64,000 nt of DNA, taken from contig JAKSRM010000004.1 of assembly GCA_024403615.1 (NCBI GenBank), positions 62,001 to 126,000 of the forward strand. The letters are read 5' to 3'. Under the pieces are notes generated by a model. It worked only from the letters and a program-made list of their open reading frames with translations. It did not search any database and was not told the origin of the DNA. This DNA comes from Lachnospiraceae bacterium (GTDB lineage: Bacteria > Bacillota > Clostridia > Lachnospirales > Lachnospiraceae). Made by a program: the position numbers and the translations under genes. Positions within the stretch are counted from its first letter, which is position 1. Every line of letters starts with the position of its first letter. Shown in pieces: positions 36,126 to 45,226 of the stretch.

Positions 36126-39100
36126 TAAAATAACCTGTCAATTAACTGACTCTTAATGTAATAATTTTTCGCTGCCGTTCCAAAATTCTCCAGATCTTGT
36201 TCCTGCTGCATTTTAATCAGGGAATTAATAACCGAATATCTGGATTCATCTTCTACGATGTTCAGGTCATCGTAAGAAACGGTTACTTCTTCTTTCTCGT
36301 CTACGTGATAAGTAATACTCTCTCCGTAGAACAAGGTAATATATTTTGCAAAGAATCCATCCATCACTTCATTCATATTTTCCGTCCGCACTTCTTCTCC
36401 CGGCGCAATGCGGTAAGTTACGGTAGAGTTATGGCCAATGCTGGTAATAATCACGGAATTTGCCAATACCGTCGGTAGTTCAAAATACCGCCGATAGCCT
36501 TTGAACTCTTCCATAAGGATGGATTTTCCGCAATAGTATTTCAGTTTTCTTTCTATCATCTGCAATTTAATATTGCTGGTAATATTTTTGTCTGCTGTAT
36601 ATTTCAAATATGCCAACTCCGTAAACGGCTGGAAGGTCGTTCCGCTAACCAGCTCATCGCCGATGAACTTGAAGAATTCTGCATTCCGCTCTTCGTTGTT
36701 GAAGAAGTAAGCGTAGGCACGGGAATTCAGATAATCTACTTTCAGCTGCTCATCCGGTCCGGATTCATAATATTTTGCAAACAGCTGGGAAACTAATTCC
36801 GAATGCTCTCCTGTTTCAATGGTCCGTTTCAGAACACGTTCCGGAAGGGTGTCATCTACGATTCCGTACGCATTTCCTGCACGATAAAGATCCAGCATAA
36901 CGTCGATGCGGCCGTTATAGTACTTCAACAGGTACTCGAAAGTACTCTGGTCAAAGGTGGTTTTCGTAAAGCTCTGCTCACACATAGAAAGAAGCAGTTC
37001 GTCTTCGCCCGCTTCCGGATTCGTCGTCAGTTCATGAGCCAATTTGGCAATACTGGATTCCTCTACATACTCAAAGCCACCCTTTTTGATTTCTTCAAAG
37101 GCTTCTTCATACAGGCCTCGTTCAATCATGATACCAATCAATTTTCCTCTGGTTTCCGGATCCAGGTCGAACTTAAAGAATTCAATGAGTTCGTCATAAA
37201 CTTCCTGTTCCTTGGAGCTTCTGGAGAAATAAACAACCGTATCGTTCAGAAGTTTCTGTACGTAAGAAACCCGGAAGCTGGAAGCATTCATGTTGTGGGT
37301 CAGGTAATGAAGAATTTCTACCGGATCTTTGTAAGCTCTGGTCAAAGGAAGGGTATCCTTCAGCAACATATAATCATTCAAAGGCACGCCCTGAATGCAT
37401 TTATCAATATATTCCTTACTGTTCAATAAGTCGATTTTGTCATAGGCAACATTATGGTAAATATTGCCGGCGCCGTCCTTAAACAGAACAATGGCATCGC
37501 CGGAATAAATTTTCACTAAAGCCTGTCCATCGGTTAAGACGATGTCCTGGTAAACGCTAAGTTCACTATGAAGAACCATAACGTTGGTCATACGGCTGGA
37601 ATGGCACACAATTCTCTTGGTAGAAAGAATTTCAAAGAGGCCTCTCTGTAGGTTGCTGGTCAGCAGATTATTTTCCAGAATGTCCTTGTAAATAACAGCC
37701 ATATGGTTATCTACGGTTCCTTTGAAAACTTGTTCCTCTGCGTATTCTACCATGGCCGGTACATAGGCCCGATAGTATTCCGGATTTTTCCGCTTATTGG
37801 CAATCAGGTTCGCATAGAAATAAGACTGGTAGGACGAAAGCCGGGAAGTATTCTCCGTAAAATACTCCATGACTCTGGTCGGAACCGAAGCATATTTCGT
37901 TTGGTCGATGGTGTAAATATAGTAATTGAACAGGCCAGGGATATTATCAATATATTCCCGAATGGCCTCTCCATAATATTTCTGGTTTCCTTTTTCCCTG
38001 TTGTCATCACGGATGAGAAGCATGCAAAGAGCCTTTAACAGACTTCTGGTTGGAAATCGGTCGTACATCATCCGTAAAACCTTGATGGCAATTTTTGTAT
38101 TAATTTTTGACAGCTTTACGCTGCTCTGTTCTAAAATCAGATCAGCAAAATGGGAACTTAAGGTTCCGGTAATGTAACCGATTTTTGTACCAAACAAAAG
38201 AACCTGAAGTTCAAAGTCGGAAGCATCATACAGGTATTCCGGTTTCTTGCGGAATACTTCCAAAGCCTCCAGATACATAACCGGGCTGCAGCATCCATCC
38301 ATGAAGCAATCATAAACTGCATCCAGTTTTAAGCCTGGCTCCCGTACATAAGCAGGGTCCATATGCATCAGAACCCAAAGGATCTTCCAGCTTGGATTCT
38401 GTTCATAAGCTGCACGGATTCTCCGTACCGCTTTGGCTGCCTGCATTTCGTCTTTCTCGTACAGGCATTCTACATAATAGAAATAGCTGAACAGTTCATA
38501 ATCCGGCGTTGTCATCTTGGAAATCTGTTCTGCCATAAACTCCAGAATGTTTGCCGCATTCGTATACTGCTCTAATTCAATAAATATATGAGCACGGTAA
38601 AGCATCAGATACATGTCATTGATTTCATTACCGTCAACATTTCCAATAATCTCGTTGGACCGTTCCATCCAGTCATAAGGCTCGATATTTCCGATCTTAT
38701 AATCCAGGTACAACCGTAACAGTTCGGACCATTTCTTTTTTGGATTTTCTCCGTCTAAGATGCTCTTTACTTTAATGTTTACCATAACCGGAACGAGAAT
38801 TTCCTGATTGGAGGAACGGAAGGTAATGCTGGAATAATTCTTTCCCGCATGGAGCTTGCTTTCCACAATGACAATAGGAAAGTACAATACCCCATCTTCA
38901 AATTCGTCACTGGTGATAATCCGTTTTCCAATTTTCAGGAAGGAATCCGGCACGGAAGCTTCCAATTCCAGATAACCCGGATTATCCAGTTTCAGGGACA
39001 TCTTAACGTAAGAATCTTCCGTAAGGTTGGACAGGGCAATCATATCCGGAGCAACAGAAAAAGAAGCAGGTTCCTTTTCTCCTGTTGCAACAAGAAATTC

Positions 39101-39160
39101 TTCTTCCGCTATTTTTTTATTCTGGCCTAACATTAAGGCTCTTTCCAGAATATCGTTCAC
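36125..39160 (-). CDS. Large DUF5717-type helical-repeat protein
   Basis: 1011 residues, cytoplasmic, no signal or membrane helix. The N-terminal part (about 30-135) looks beta-rich, Ig-like (MSLKLDNPGYLELEAS, AGKNYSSITFRS). The remainder is long helical solenoid with TPR-like stretches, and beta-rich segments return near the end (VTYRIAPGEE, ITYHVDEKEEVTVSY). I associate it with DUF5717 by size and neighbourhood; function unknown. Start is GTG 39160, overlapping the rarA stop by one base, with AGGGA seven bases upstream. With DUF5716 and the next gene it forms a fixed trio in this operon. Confidence 0.8.
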   Translation of the reverse strand: MNDILERALMLGQNKKIAEEEFLVATGEKEPASFSVAPDMIALSNLTEDSYVKMSLKLDNPGYLELEASVPDSFLKIGKRIITSDEFEDGVLYFPIVIVESKLHAGKNYSSITFRSSNQEILVPVMVNIKVKSILDGENPKKKWSELLRLYLDYKIGNIEPYDWMERSNEIIGNVDGNEINDMYLMLYRAHIFIELEQYTNAANILEFMAEQISKMTTPDYELFSYFYYVECLYEKDEMQAAKAVRRIRAAYEQNPSWKILWVLMHMDPAYVREPGLKLDAVYDCFMDGCCSPVMYLEALEVFRKKPEYLYDASDFELQVLLFGTKIGYITGTLSSHFADLILEQSSVKLSKINTKIAIKVLRMMYDRFPTRSLLKALCMLLIRDDNREKGNQKYYGEAIREYIDNIPGLFNYYIYTIDQTKYASVPTRVMEYFTENTSRLSSYQSYFYANLIANKRKNPEYYRAYVPAMVEYAEEQVFKGTVDNHMAVIYKDILENNLLTSNLQRGLFEILSTKRIVCHSSRMTNVMVLHSELSVYQDIVLTDGQALVKIYSGDAIVLFKDGAGNIYHNVAYDKIDLLNSKEYIDKCIQGVPLNDYMLLKDTLPLTRAYKDPVEILHYLTHNMNASSFRVSYVQKLLNDTVVYFSRSSKEQEVYDELIEFFKFDLDPETRGKLIGIMIERGLYEEAFEEIKKGGFEYVEESSIAKLAHELTTNPEAGEDELLLSMCEQSFTKTTFDQSTFEYLLKYYNGRIDVMLDLYRAGNAYGIVDDTLPERVLKRTIETGEHSELVSQLFAKYYESGPDEQLKVDYLNSRAYAYFFNNEERNAEFFKFIGDELVSGTTFQPFTELAYLKYTADKNITSNIKLQMIERKLKYYCGKSILMEEFKGYRRYFELPTVLANSVIITSIGHNSTVTYRIAPGEEVRTENMNEVMDGFFAKYITLFYGESITYHVDEKEEVTVSYDDLNIVEDESRYSVINSLIKMQQEQDLENFGTAAKNYYIKSQLIDRLF

Positions 39161-40482
39161 TATTCGTCCCTGTTCTTTAACCGCTGAAGGCGTTCCTTCA
39201 TGGTTTTCTCATATCCTAAATTTCCCGGTTTGTAGAACTCGTGTCCCACCAATTCATCCGGCAAATACTGTTGTTTTACATAATGTTCCGGAAAATCATG
39301 GGCATACTTGTAATCCAGTCCATGACCTAACTCCTTGGCGCCACCATAATGGGCATCCTGCAAATGAGCCGGAACTCCTTTAATATCCATGGTCCGTACC
39401 AAATCCATAGCTTCATCAATAGCCATGATTGCCGAATTACTCTTCGGAGCTCCTGCCACATACAGAACCGCTTCTGCCAAAATAATTCTGGCTTCCGGCA
39501 TTCCAATAACATGTACCGCCTGCTGGGCAGCTACAGCCAACTGAAGAGCTCTCGGATCCGCACAGCCAACATCTTCTGCTGCGCAAATCATAATTCTCCT
39601 GGCGATGAAATTCACATCTTCTCCGGCATACAACATCTTAGCCAGATAGTAGATGGCAGCATCCGGGTCGCTTCCCCGCATGCTCTTAATAAAAGCAGAA
39701 ATGGTGTCGTAATGGTTGTCACCATTCTTGTCATAGCGCACGTTCTTTCTCTGAACACACTGCTCAATGACTGCAGATGTAATCTTAATAATGCCGTCTT
39801 CTGGTGGAGTGGTCAGCACCGCCAGTTCAATAGCATTTAAGGCTACTCGCGCATCTCCTCCGGCAAAATCGCTGATGAAATCTAAAGCGTCCGGGGTGAT
39901 TTCTGCATGGTACATGCCCATGCCCCGCTCTTTATCCGTCAGCGCCGTATGGACAATAGATTTTATGTCATCCACGTTCAGAGGCTTCAGTTCGAAAATC
40001 ATGGAGCGGCTGATTAACGCGGAGTTTACTTCAAAATACGGATTCTCCGTAGTAGCACCAATGAGAATGATGGTCCCGTCTTCTACGTAAGGCAGAAGAT
40101 AGTCTTGCTGGGCTTTATTAAAACGGTGAATCTCATCGATAAAGAGAATGGTTTTTCTGCCGTAGGCACCTAAGGTAACTTTCGCTTCTTCTACAATGGC
40201 AACCATATCCTTCTTTCCGGAAATGGTGGCATTAATCTGCTTGAAATCTGCTTTTGTGGTATTGGCAATTACCCGGGCCAAAGTCGTTTTTCCCGTTCCG
40301 CTTGGTCCATAAAAAATAACAGACGATAATTTATCCGCCTGAATGGAACGGTAAAGCTGGCTTCCTGGAGATAAAATATGCTTCTGTCCGGCGAATTCTT
40401 CCAGGGTTCTCGGCCGGATCCGGTAAGCTAAAGGAGCCTCTTCTTTCAATCGATTCTGTTGTGCATACTCAAATAAATCCAT
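39160..40482 (-). CDS. rarA: Replication-associated recombination protein A (RarA/MgsA)
   Basis: AAA+ ATPase acting at stalled replication forks with SSB and RecA; 440 residues, the family length. The N-terminus PLAYRIRPRTLEEFAGQ is typical. Walker A GPSGTGKT (59-66), Walker B ILFIDEIH (112-119), sensor 1 in IGATTENPYFEV, sensor 2 region GGDARVALNAIE, then the C-terminal tetramerisation part with KSMRGSDPDAAIYYL. The family-like N-terminus fixes the start at ATG 40482, yet there is no ribosome site and a -10 element ends only eight bases upstream: a candidate leaderless message. Confidence 0.96.
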   Translation of the reverse strand: MDLFEYAQQNRLKEEAPLAYRIRPRTLEEFAGQKHILSPGSQLYRSIQADKLSSVIFYGPSGTGKTTLARVIANTTKADFKQINATISGKKDMVAIVEEAKVTLGAYGRKTILFIDEIHRFNKAQQDYLLPYVEDGTIILIGATTENPYFEVNSALISRSMIFELKPLNVDDIKSIVHTALTDKERGMGMYHAEITPDALDFISDFAGGDARVALNAIELAVLTTPPEDGIIKITSAVIEQCVQRKNVRYDKNGDNHYDTISAFIKSMRGSDPDAAIYYLAKMLYAGEDVNFIARRIMICAAEDVGCADPRALQLAVAAQQAVHVIGMPEARIILAEAVLYVAGAPKSNSAIMAIDEAMDLVRTMDIKGVPAHLQDAHYGGAKELGHGLDYKYAHDFPEHYVKQQYLPDELVGHEFYKPGNLGYEKTMKERLQRLKNRDE

Positions 40483-40490
40483 ACAGAGTT

Positions 40491-40519
40491 AATATAGCAT
40501 ATTTATATGCTTCAAACAA
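40491..40519 (-). promoter_or_regulatory. Promoter directly upstream of rarA
   Basis: Minus strand: TTGTTT (40519-40514), 17 bases, then TATATT (40496-40491) preceded by TGC, an extended -10. The expected start point, 40483-40485, is one to three bases before the rarA ATG. Confidence 0.6.
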
Positions 40520-40566
40520 TTGAAAATGTTTTGTTTTTGGGAACAGATTATGCGAAAAACCCCTTC

Positions 40567-41034
40567 TCAGGAGTTGGATTTTGCAGATGCCAGAAAAACA
40601 AACGGCACCACAATTCCGCAGAGGGCCAGCATAGAGATCTGGCCGATTTTCACCCCTACGATGCAGATAAAAATCATCTGTACGACACAGATTAAAACGA
40701 TAAGAATAGACCGTACCCGGCACTGTTTGAAATTGATGCGGGCGCGGTAAGCTTGTTTCGCCGTTTTGGAATAGCGAGGGTCCAGACGGTTCTGGTTTAC
40801 ATTCCGTTGCAGGGCAATAATTTTGTTGGCCTGACGGAAGGAAGAAATGCCGGCAATCACAGCTGCAATGGACCATGCCAAGCCGAAAATCAGAATCAAA
40901 ACAGCCATAGTTTTTAAGACTTCCCCGTTCTTAAAACTAAGAACCGAAAGCCAGAAAGTCAAAACAGCCCCACAAAGGCCTGCAATGCTTAACACGATGC
41001 TGATAATTGGAAAAAAAGGTCTTATTTTTTTCAT
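40567..41034 (-). CDS. Small four-helix membrane protein, unknown function
   Basis: 155 residues from ATG 41034 (MKKIRPFFPIISIVL). Four hydrophobic helices in two pairs (about 8-28, 40-62, 106-126 and 131-150) separated by a basic cytoplasmic loop (RNVNQNRLDPRYSKTAKQAYRARINFKQ). The repeated pair layout is loosely DUF4190-like, but I do not assign a family. ATG 41043 is possible but lies within the -10 element. No ribosome site is visible. The gene stands alone upstream of rarA. Confidence 0.7.
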   Translation of the reverse strand: MKKIRPFFPIISIVLSIAGLCGAVLTFWLSVLSFKNGEVLKTMAVLILIFGLAWSIAAVIAGISSFRQANKIIALQRNVNQNRLDPRYSKTAKQAYRARINFKQCRVRSILIVLICVVQMIFICIVGVKIGQISMLALCGIVVPFVFLASAKSNS

Positions 41035-41041
41035 GTAAACC

Positions 41042-41070
41042 ATTATATATGTTTGACAAAGAAAATCCAA
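41042..41070 (-). promoter_or_regulatory. Promoter for the small membrane protein gene
   Basis: Minus strand TTGGAT (41070-41065), 17 bases, perfect TATAAT (41047-41042). The start point would fall at about 41035, next to ATG 41034. It overlaps the plus-strand gltA promoter. Confidence 0.6.
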
Positions 41071-41081
41071 TAATTTAGTAT
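41053..41081 (+). promoter_or_regulatory. Promoter for citrate synthase-aroA
   Basis: Perfect TTGACA at 41053-41058, 17 bases, TAGTAT at 41076-41081. The start point would be near 41088, leaving about 53 bases of leader. It shares bases 41053-41070 with the opposite promoter. Confidence 0.7.
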
Positions 41082-41086
41082 ATTAA

Positions 41087-41100
41087 TTTAATATATTAAA
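41087..41100. promoter_or_regulatory. 14-bp perfect palindrome at the gltA start point
   Basis: TTTAATATATTAAA is a perfect palindrome placed at the expected transcription start of the citrate synthase gene. A dimeric repressor could bind here; AT-rich palindromes also occur by chance in such sequence. Confidence 0.4.
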
Positions 41101-41140
41101 GTATTAAGGCAGAAAATTTTTTATAGAGGAGGATTTGAAA

Positions 41141-42526
41141 ATGGCACCTCGTAACACTGCACCCCACATTTCGGATATTACTCCGGAAATCAAAAATCTC
41201 GCTGATATTTGTAGAGAACATGACCAGATTGACCCAATGTTATATTTCCGTTACAACGTAAAACGAGGTCTTCGTGACGTGAACGGAAAGGGTGTATTAA
41301 CCGGTCTTACGGAAATTGCAGAAGTAAAATCCTACACTATTGATGATGATGAAATGATTCCTTGTGACGGAAGACTCTATTACCGTGGCTATGATGTAAA
41401 AGACCTGGTAAAAGCTTTTACCAAAGAGCATCGTTACGGTTTTGAAGAAACGACCTATCTTCTTCTTTTTGGAAAACTTCCGACGGAAAAAGAACTGAAA
41501 GAATTTAATCAGCTTCTTTCCCATTATCGCATTCTTCCTACTAACTTTGTAAGAGACGTGGTATTAAAAGCCCCTACCAAGGAGATGATGAATACTCTTT
41601 CCAGAAGTATTCTTACGCTTTACGCCTATGATCATAATGCAGACGATGTTTCTTTAGATAACGTTTTACGCCAGTGCCTGTCCTTGATTGCGGTAACTCC
41701 TCTTTTAGCCGTTTACAGTTATCATGCCTATGAGCATTACAAGGCCGGTGGCAGCTTAGTTATCCATCAGCCGGAGCCTGGTATGGGTACCGCAGAAACC
41801 ATTCTGCATCTCTTAAGAGATGACAGCAAATTTACAAAATTAGAGGCTCAGGTTTTAGACCTTTGCTTAGTTCTTCACGCTGACCATGGCGGTGGAAATA
41901 ACTCCACATTCACCAACCGTGTCGTTACCTCTACTTTGACCGATACTTACTCCGCAATGAGCGCTTCCTTAGCTTCTCTGAAAGGACCTCGTCACGGTGG
42001 TGCAAACATTAAGGTCGTTGGCATGATGGACGATATTAAAAAGCATGTAAAAGACTTGAAAGATGATGAAGAAATTTCCAAATACCTGAAAAAGATTCTT
42101 CGTGGAAAAGCTTATGATAAACAAGGTCTCCTTTATGGTGTAGGCCATGCCGTATATACCATTTCTGACCCTCGTGCAGTTCTGCTCAAATCTTTCGTAG
42201 AACGTCTGGCCATTGAAAAAGGTGCAGAAGAAGAATTAGCTTTTTATGAGCGAGTAGCCCGTCTGGCTCCAGACGCAGTAAGAGACAGCAAAAACCTGAT
42301 CCGTCCGGAAATTGCAATTAATGTCGACTTTTATTCTGGTTTCGTTTATCGGCTGTTAGGCCTGCCGGAAGAACTATTCACGCCTCTTTTTGCAACTGCA
42401 AGAATGTCCGGATGGTCAGCTCACCGTTTAGAGGAATTGGCTACCGGTGGAAAAATAATTCGTCCTGCATATAAAAACGTAATTAAACATGCACAGTATG
42501 TGCCTATTAAAAAAAGAGATAAATGA
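41141..42526 (+). CDS. gltA: Citrate synthase
   Basis: Condenses acetyl-CoA and oxaloacetate; 461 residues from ATG 41141, with AGAGGAGG eight bases upstream. Motifs: YRGYDVKDLV, LVLHADHGGGNNSTFTNRV with the catalytic His region, SLKGPRHGGAN, GVGHAVYTISDPRA (second His) and INVDFYSGFVY (catalytic Asp and Arg region). The Gly-Gly-Gly-Asn form and length match citrate synthases of anaerobic Clostridia, where it serves glutamate synthesis. aroA overlaps its stop, so the two are co-transcribed. Confidence 0.95.
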   Translation: MAPRNTAPHISDITPEIKNLADICREHDQIDPMLYFRYNVKRGLRDVNGKGVLTGLTEIAEVKSYTIDDDEMIPCDGRLYYRGYDVKDLVKAFTKEHRYGFEETTYLLLFGKLPTEKELKEFNQLLSHYRILPTNFVRDVVLKAPTKEMMNTLSRSILTLYAYDHNADDVSLDNVLRQCLSLIAVTPLLAVYSYHAYEHYKAGGSLVIHQPEPGMGTAETILHLLRDDSKFTKLEAQVLDLCLVLHADHGGGNNSTFTNRVVTSTLTDTYSAMSASLASLKGPRHGGANIKVVGMMDDIKKHVKDLKDDEEISKYLKKILRGKAYDKQGLLYGVGHAVYTISDPRAVLLKSFVERLAIEKGAEEELAFYERVARLAPDAVRDSKNLIRPEIAINVDFYSGFVYRLLGLPEELFTPLFATARMSGWSAHRLEELATGGKIIRPAYKNVIKHAQYVPIKKRDK

Positions 42527-43878
42527 ATGTCACCATACCGAACAAAAAATTCAGCGGAACCATCGAGGTTCCGGAATCCAAAAGCTATGCGCATCGATGG
42601 CTGATCGCGCAGGCTTTAGCTGGTGAACATTCCAAAGTAATTTGTAAAAACAATTCCCGCGATATCGTCGCAACCATCCGCTGTCTGGAAGCTATTTCCG
42701 GGCGGGGCCCTGTCATTGGCCGTGAAATCTGCTATATGGATTGCGACGAAAGCGCCACCACTTATCGGCTGATTCTGCCCATCGCTGCCGCTCTCGGCAA
42801 ATGTTGTGAATTCACTTTAAGAGGAAATTTAGCGGACCGTCCTATGGAGCCTTTATTTAAGGCTCTAAAAGTTCATGGTGTCCGTAGAGAAGATGCGGAA
42901 AGCGGAAAAGTCCGTATTGCCGGACGGCTTACGGGCGGAACCTTTATTATTCCCGGAAATATTTCTTCCCAGTTCGTATCCGGCCTCTTAATGGCCGCTC
43001 CGTTGCTTTCCATTAACAGCACCATCTATGTGCAAGGGCCGTTGGAATCTTCTGGTTACGTAGATATGACCTTGTCCGTGTTGGAGCAATGCGGCATTGA
43101 AGTCACCACAGAAGTAAATCCAACTGCCGGTTCCAGCAAAAACGATTTCAGCCACATTTATAAAGTAAAAGGAAATCAGCAATACCACCTGCCGGAGAAA
43201 GTAGTGTTAGAACGAGACTGGTCCCAGGCGGCCTTCTGGCTGGCTGCCGGTGCTTTGCGAATTGGACCGATGGTCTGCCCGGGCATGAATATTGACAGCT
43301 TACAGAAAGACCATCAAATCGTCGATGTTCTCCGTTCCTTCGGTGCAGAAATCGATGTATTCCGGAAGAATGACATTTACGGAAATCCAGTGCCAAACGA
43401 AGACGTTATTACGGTCATGGGCGGTAATCTTCACGGCATTAGTGTAGATGTCGCGGATATTCCGGATTTGGTTCCCGTAATCGCCTTGGTTGCCTGCAAA
43501 GCTAAGGGCATTACCATTATCCGGAATGCCGGAAGACTGAAACTGAAAGAAACGGACCGTCTGAAAACCGTCCGGGATGCTCTCCGGGCTCTGGGCGCCG
43601 ATATTCGGGAGTTTAAAGACGGATTAATCGTTACTGGCCTGATTACCGACGAAGCGAAAAAAGAATCCGAAATGGCTCAAAAGAAAGGTTCCAAGCCGAA
43701 ACGAATCGACTACGTGCTGAAAGGCGGAAAGGTTAACTCCTATGGAGACCATCGAATCACCATGATGTGTTCCATTGCCTCCAGCATCGCTTTCACTCCG
43801 GTTCAAATCGACAATGCAGAATCCGTAACCAAATCTTATCCAGGCTTTTTCGAGGACCTGGTAAATCTACAGAAATAA
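42523..43878 (+). CDS. aroA: 3-phosphoshikimate 1-carboxyvinyltransferase (EPSP synthase)
   Basis: Sixth step of the shikimate pathway; 451 residues. Substrate-binding PESKSYAHR (Lys20, Arg25), NLADRPMEPL, SSQFVSGLLMAAPLL, DIPDLVPVIAL and the catalytic RLKLKETDRL. The PEP-site loop, usually with the order Gly-Thr/Ser-Thr, reads DESATTYRL: the Gly equivalent to E. coli Gly96 is Ala78. ATG 42523 overlaps the gltA stop by four bases. A bidirectional terminator follows. Confidence 0.95.
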   Translation: MNVTIPNKKFSGTIEVPESKSYAHRWLIAQALAGEHSKVICKNNSRDIVATIRCLEAISGRGPVIGREICYMDCDESATTYRLILPIAAALGKCCEFTLRGNLADRPMEPLFKALKVHGVRREDAESGKVRIAGRLTGGTFIIPGNISSQFVSGLLMAAPLLSINSTIYVQGPLESSGYVDMTLSVLEQCGIEVTTEVNPTAGSSKNDFSHIYKVKGNQQYHLPEKVVLERDWSQAAFWLAAGALRIGPMVCPGMNIDSLQKDHQIVDVLRSFGAEIDVFRKNDIYGNPVPNEDVITVMGGNLHGISVDVADIPDLVPVIALVACKAKGITIIRNAGRLKLKETDRLKTVRDALRALGADIREFKDGLIVTGLITDEAKKESEMAQKKGSKPKRIDYVLKGGKVNSYGDHRITMMCSIASSIAFTPVQIDNAESVTKSYPGFFEDLVNLQK

Positions 43879-43903
43879 TTTGGAAAGCCGCACGATGCAA
43901 ATA

Positions 43904-43936
43904 AAAACGCCTGGAAGTTCCAGGCGTTTTCTTTTG
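43904..43936. terminator. Bidirectional terminator between aroA and glf
   Basis: AAAACGCCTGGAA and TTCCAGGCGTTTT form a stem of about 11 bp around AAGTT; the plus strand continues TTTTCTTTTG and the minus strand TTTTTATTTG. It serves the two convergent genes, aroA and glf. Confidence 0.9.
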
Positions 43937-43965
43937 TTCTCTTATCGTTAATTTAATTCTTCTAG

Positions 43966-45225
43966 TTAGTTTAATTCTTCTTCCGCTTTCTTCAATACGG
44001 CTGCAATCACTGCATCCATATCGTAGTACTTGTACTCGCCTAACCGGCCTCCGAAAATTACATTCGGAACGCCTGCTGCCAAGTCCTTGTACTTCTCGTA
44101 TAAAGCGGTATTGGCGTCATCATTTACCGGATAATATGGCTCGTCTCCCGGTTTCCATTCTGCAGAATACTCGCGGTAGATAATGGTCTTTGGATCTGCC
44201 TGATCCGCAGCTGCATCCATCGGTGTGCCGTCTTCGTTGTACCGCTGAGCAAATTCAAAATGCTTATGCTCAATGATTCTGGTGAACGGAGTCTCGGCAT
44301 CGGTATAGTTTACAACCGCGTTACCCTGGTAGTTGTCTATGTTCAGAGTTTCGCTTTCAAAACGAACGCTGCGATACTGCAGGGCGCCTAACTGATAGTC
44401 AAAGAACGCATCAATCGGTCCCGTGTATACGACCTTCTTCGCCAAGCCTAAGGTTTCCGGATGCTCTACGCCGTCGGCTTTCGCCTTTTTCATTTCTTCC
44501 AGATAATCCACGCCTAATTTTACCGGAATATCACCGATAATTTTCTCTACCATGGCAGTGTAGCCACCTACTGGAATTCCCTGGAATAAGGCGTTGAAGT
44601 AGTTATTATCGTAAATAAAACGAACCGGTAAACGCTTAATAATAAAGGATGGAAGCTCGGTACATGGTCTGCCCCACTGTTTTCCGGTATAACCGTTAAT
44701 CAGTTTCTCATAAATGTCCGTGCCGATTAAAGAGATGGCCTGCTCTTCCAGATTCTTCGGCTCAAAAGCATCGATTTTCTTTTTTGCCTCTGCATAAGCT
44801 TCCGGTCCATTTTTTCCGGAGGCATCGTCTGCAGAAACCCCCGCGAGCTCTGCCAAAGCCGTCATCTTCTGCTCTTCAATTTTCGCCTTGGCTTCCTCTG
44901 GAGTTTTTACGCCCCACATTTTGCTAAAGGTGTTCATGTTGAACGGCAGATTATAAATCTCGCCATGGTAATTGGCTACCGGACTATTGGTGTAGCGGTT
45001 AAACTCTGCGAATTCTGAAATATAGCTCCAAACTTTCCGGTCGTTGGTGTGGAAAATATGAGCGCCATATTTATGGACATTTATGCCCTCTTCCAAAGCG
45101 GAATAAATATTGCCGCCAATATGATTTCTCTTTTCAATAATCAGGCAGCTTTTTCCTTTTTTTTCTGCCTCATGGGCAAAAATCGCACCGTATAAGCCCG
45201 CACCAACAATAAGATAATCGTACAT
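43966..45225 (-). CDS. glf: UDP-galactopyranose mutase
   Basis: FAD enzyme converting UDP-galactopyranose to UDP-galactofuranose for cell-surface glycans; 419 residues. FAD motif YLIVGAGLYGAIFA, IEKRNHIGGN, VHKYGAHIFHT and the conserved NFTGKQWGRP-like NGYTGKQWGRP, VVNYTDAETPFTRI and GRLGEYKYYDMD. ATG 45225 has GGGGAG just upstream; a TTG at 45237 would add four residues. It starts two bases after the buk stop. It may supply Galf to the polysaccharide made by the distant locus. Confidence 0.96.
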   Translation of the reverse strand: MYDYLIVGAGLYGAIFAHEAEKKGKSCLIIEKRNHIGGNIYSALEEGINVHKYGAHIFHTNDRKVWSYISEFAEFNRYTNSPVANYHGEIYNLPFNMNTFSKMWGVKTPEEAKAKIEEQKMTALAELAGVSADDASGKNGPEAYAEAKKKIDAFEPKNLEEQAISLIGTDIYEKLINGYTGKQWGRPCTELPSFIIKRLPVRFIYDNNYFNALFQGIPVGGYTAMVEKIIGDIPVKLGVDYLEEMKKAKADGVEHPETLGLAKKVVYTGPIDAFFDYQLGALQYRSVRFESETLNIDNYQGNAVVNYTDAETPFTRIIEHKHFEFAQRYNEDGTPMDAAADQADPKTIIYREYSAEWKPGDEPYYPVNDDANTALYEKYKDLAAGVPNVIFGGRLGEYKYYDMDAVIAAVLKKAEEELN

Positions 45226-45226
45226 A

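Noticed and set aside
36803..37429. 208-residue plus-strand open frame
   Set aside because: Antisense shadow of the DUF5717-type gene; no ribosome site or recognisable domain.
40469..40876. 135-residue minus-strand open frame overlapping the small membrane protein
   Set aside because: Shadow frame: the 155-residue frame has clear membrane helices and a promoter at its start, while this one has Cys/Arg-rich composition typical of noise and overlaps the rarA start.
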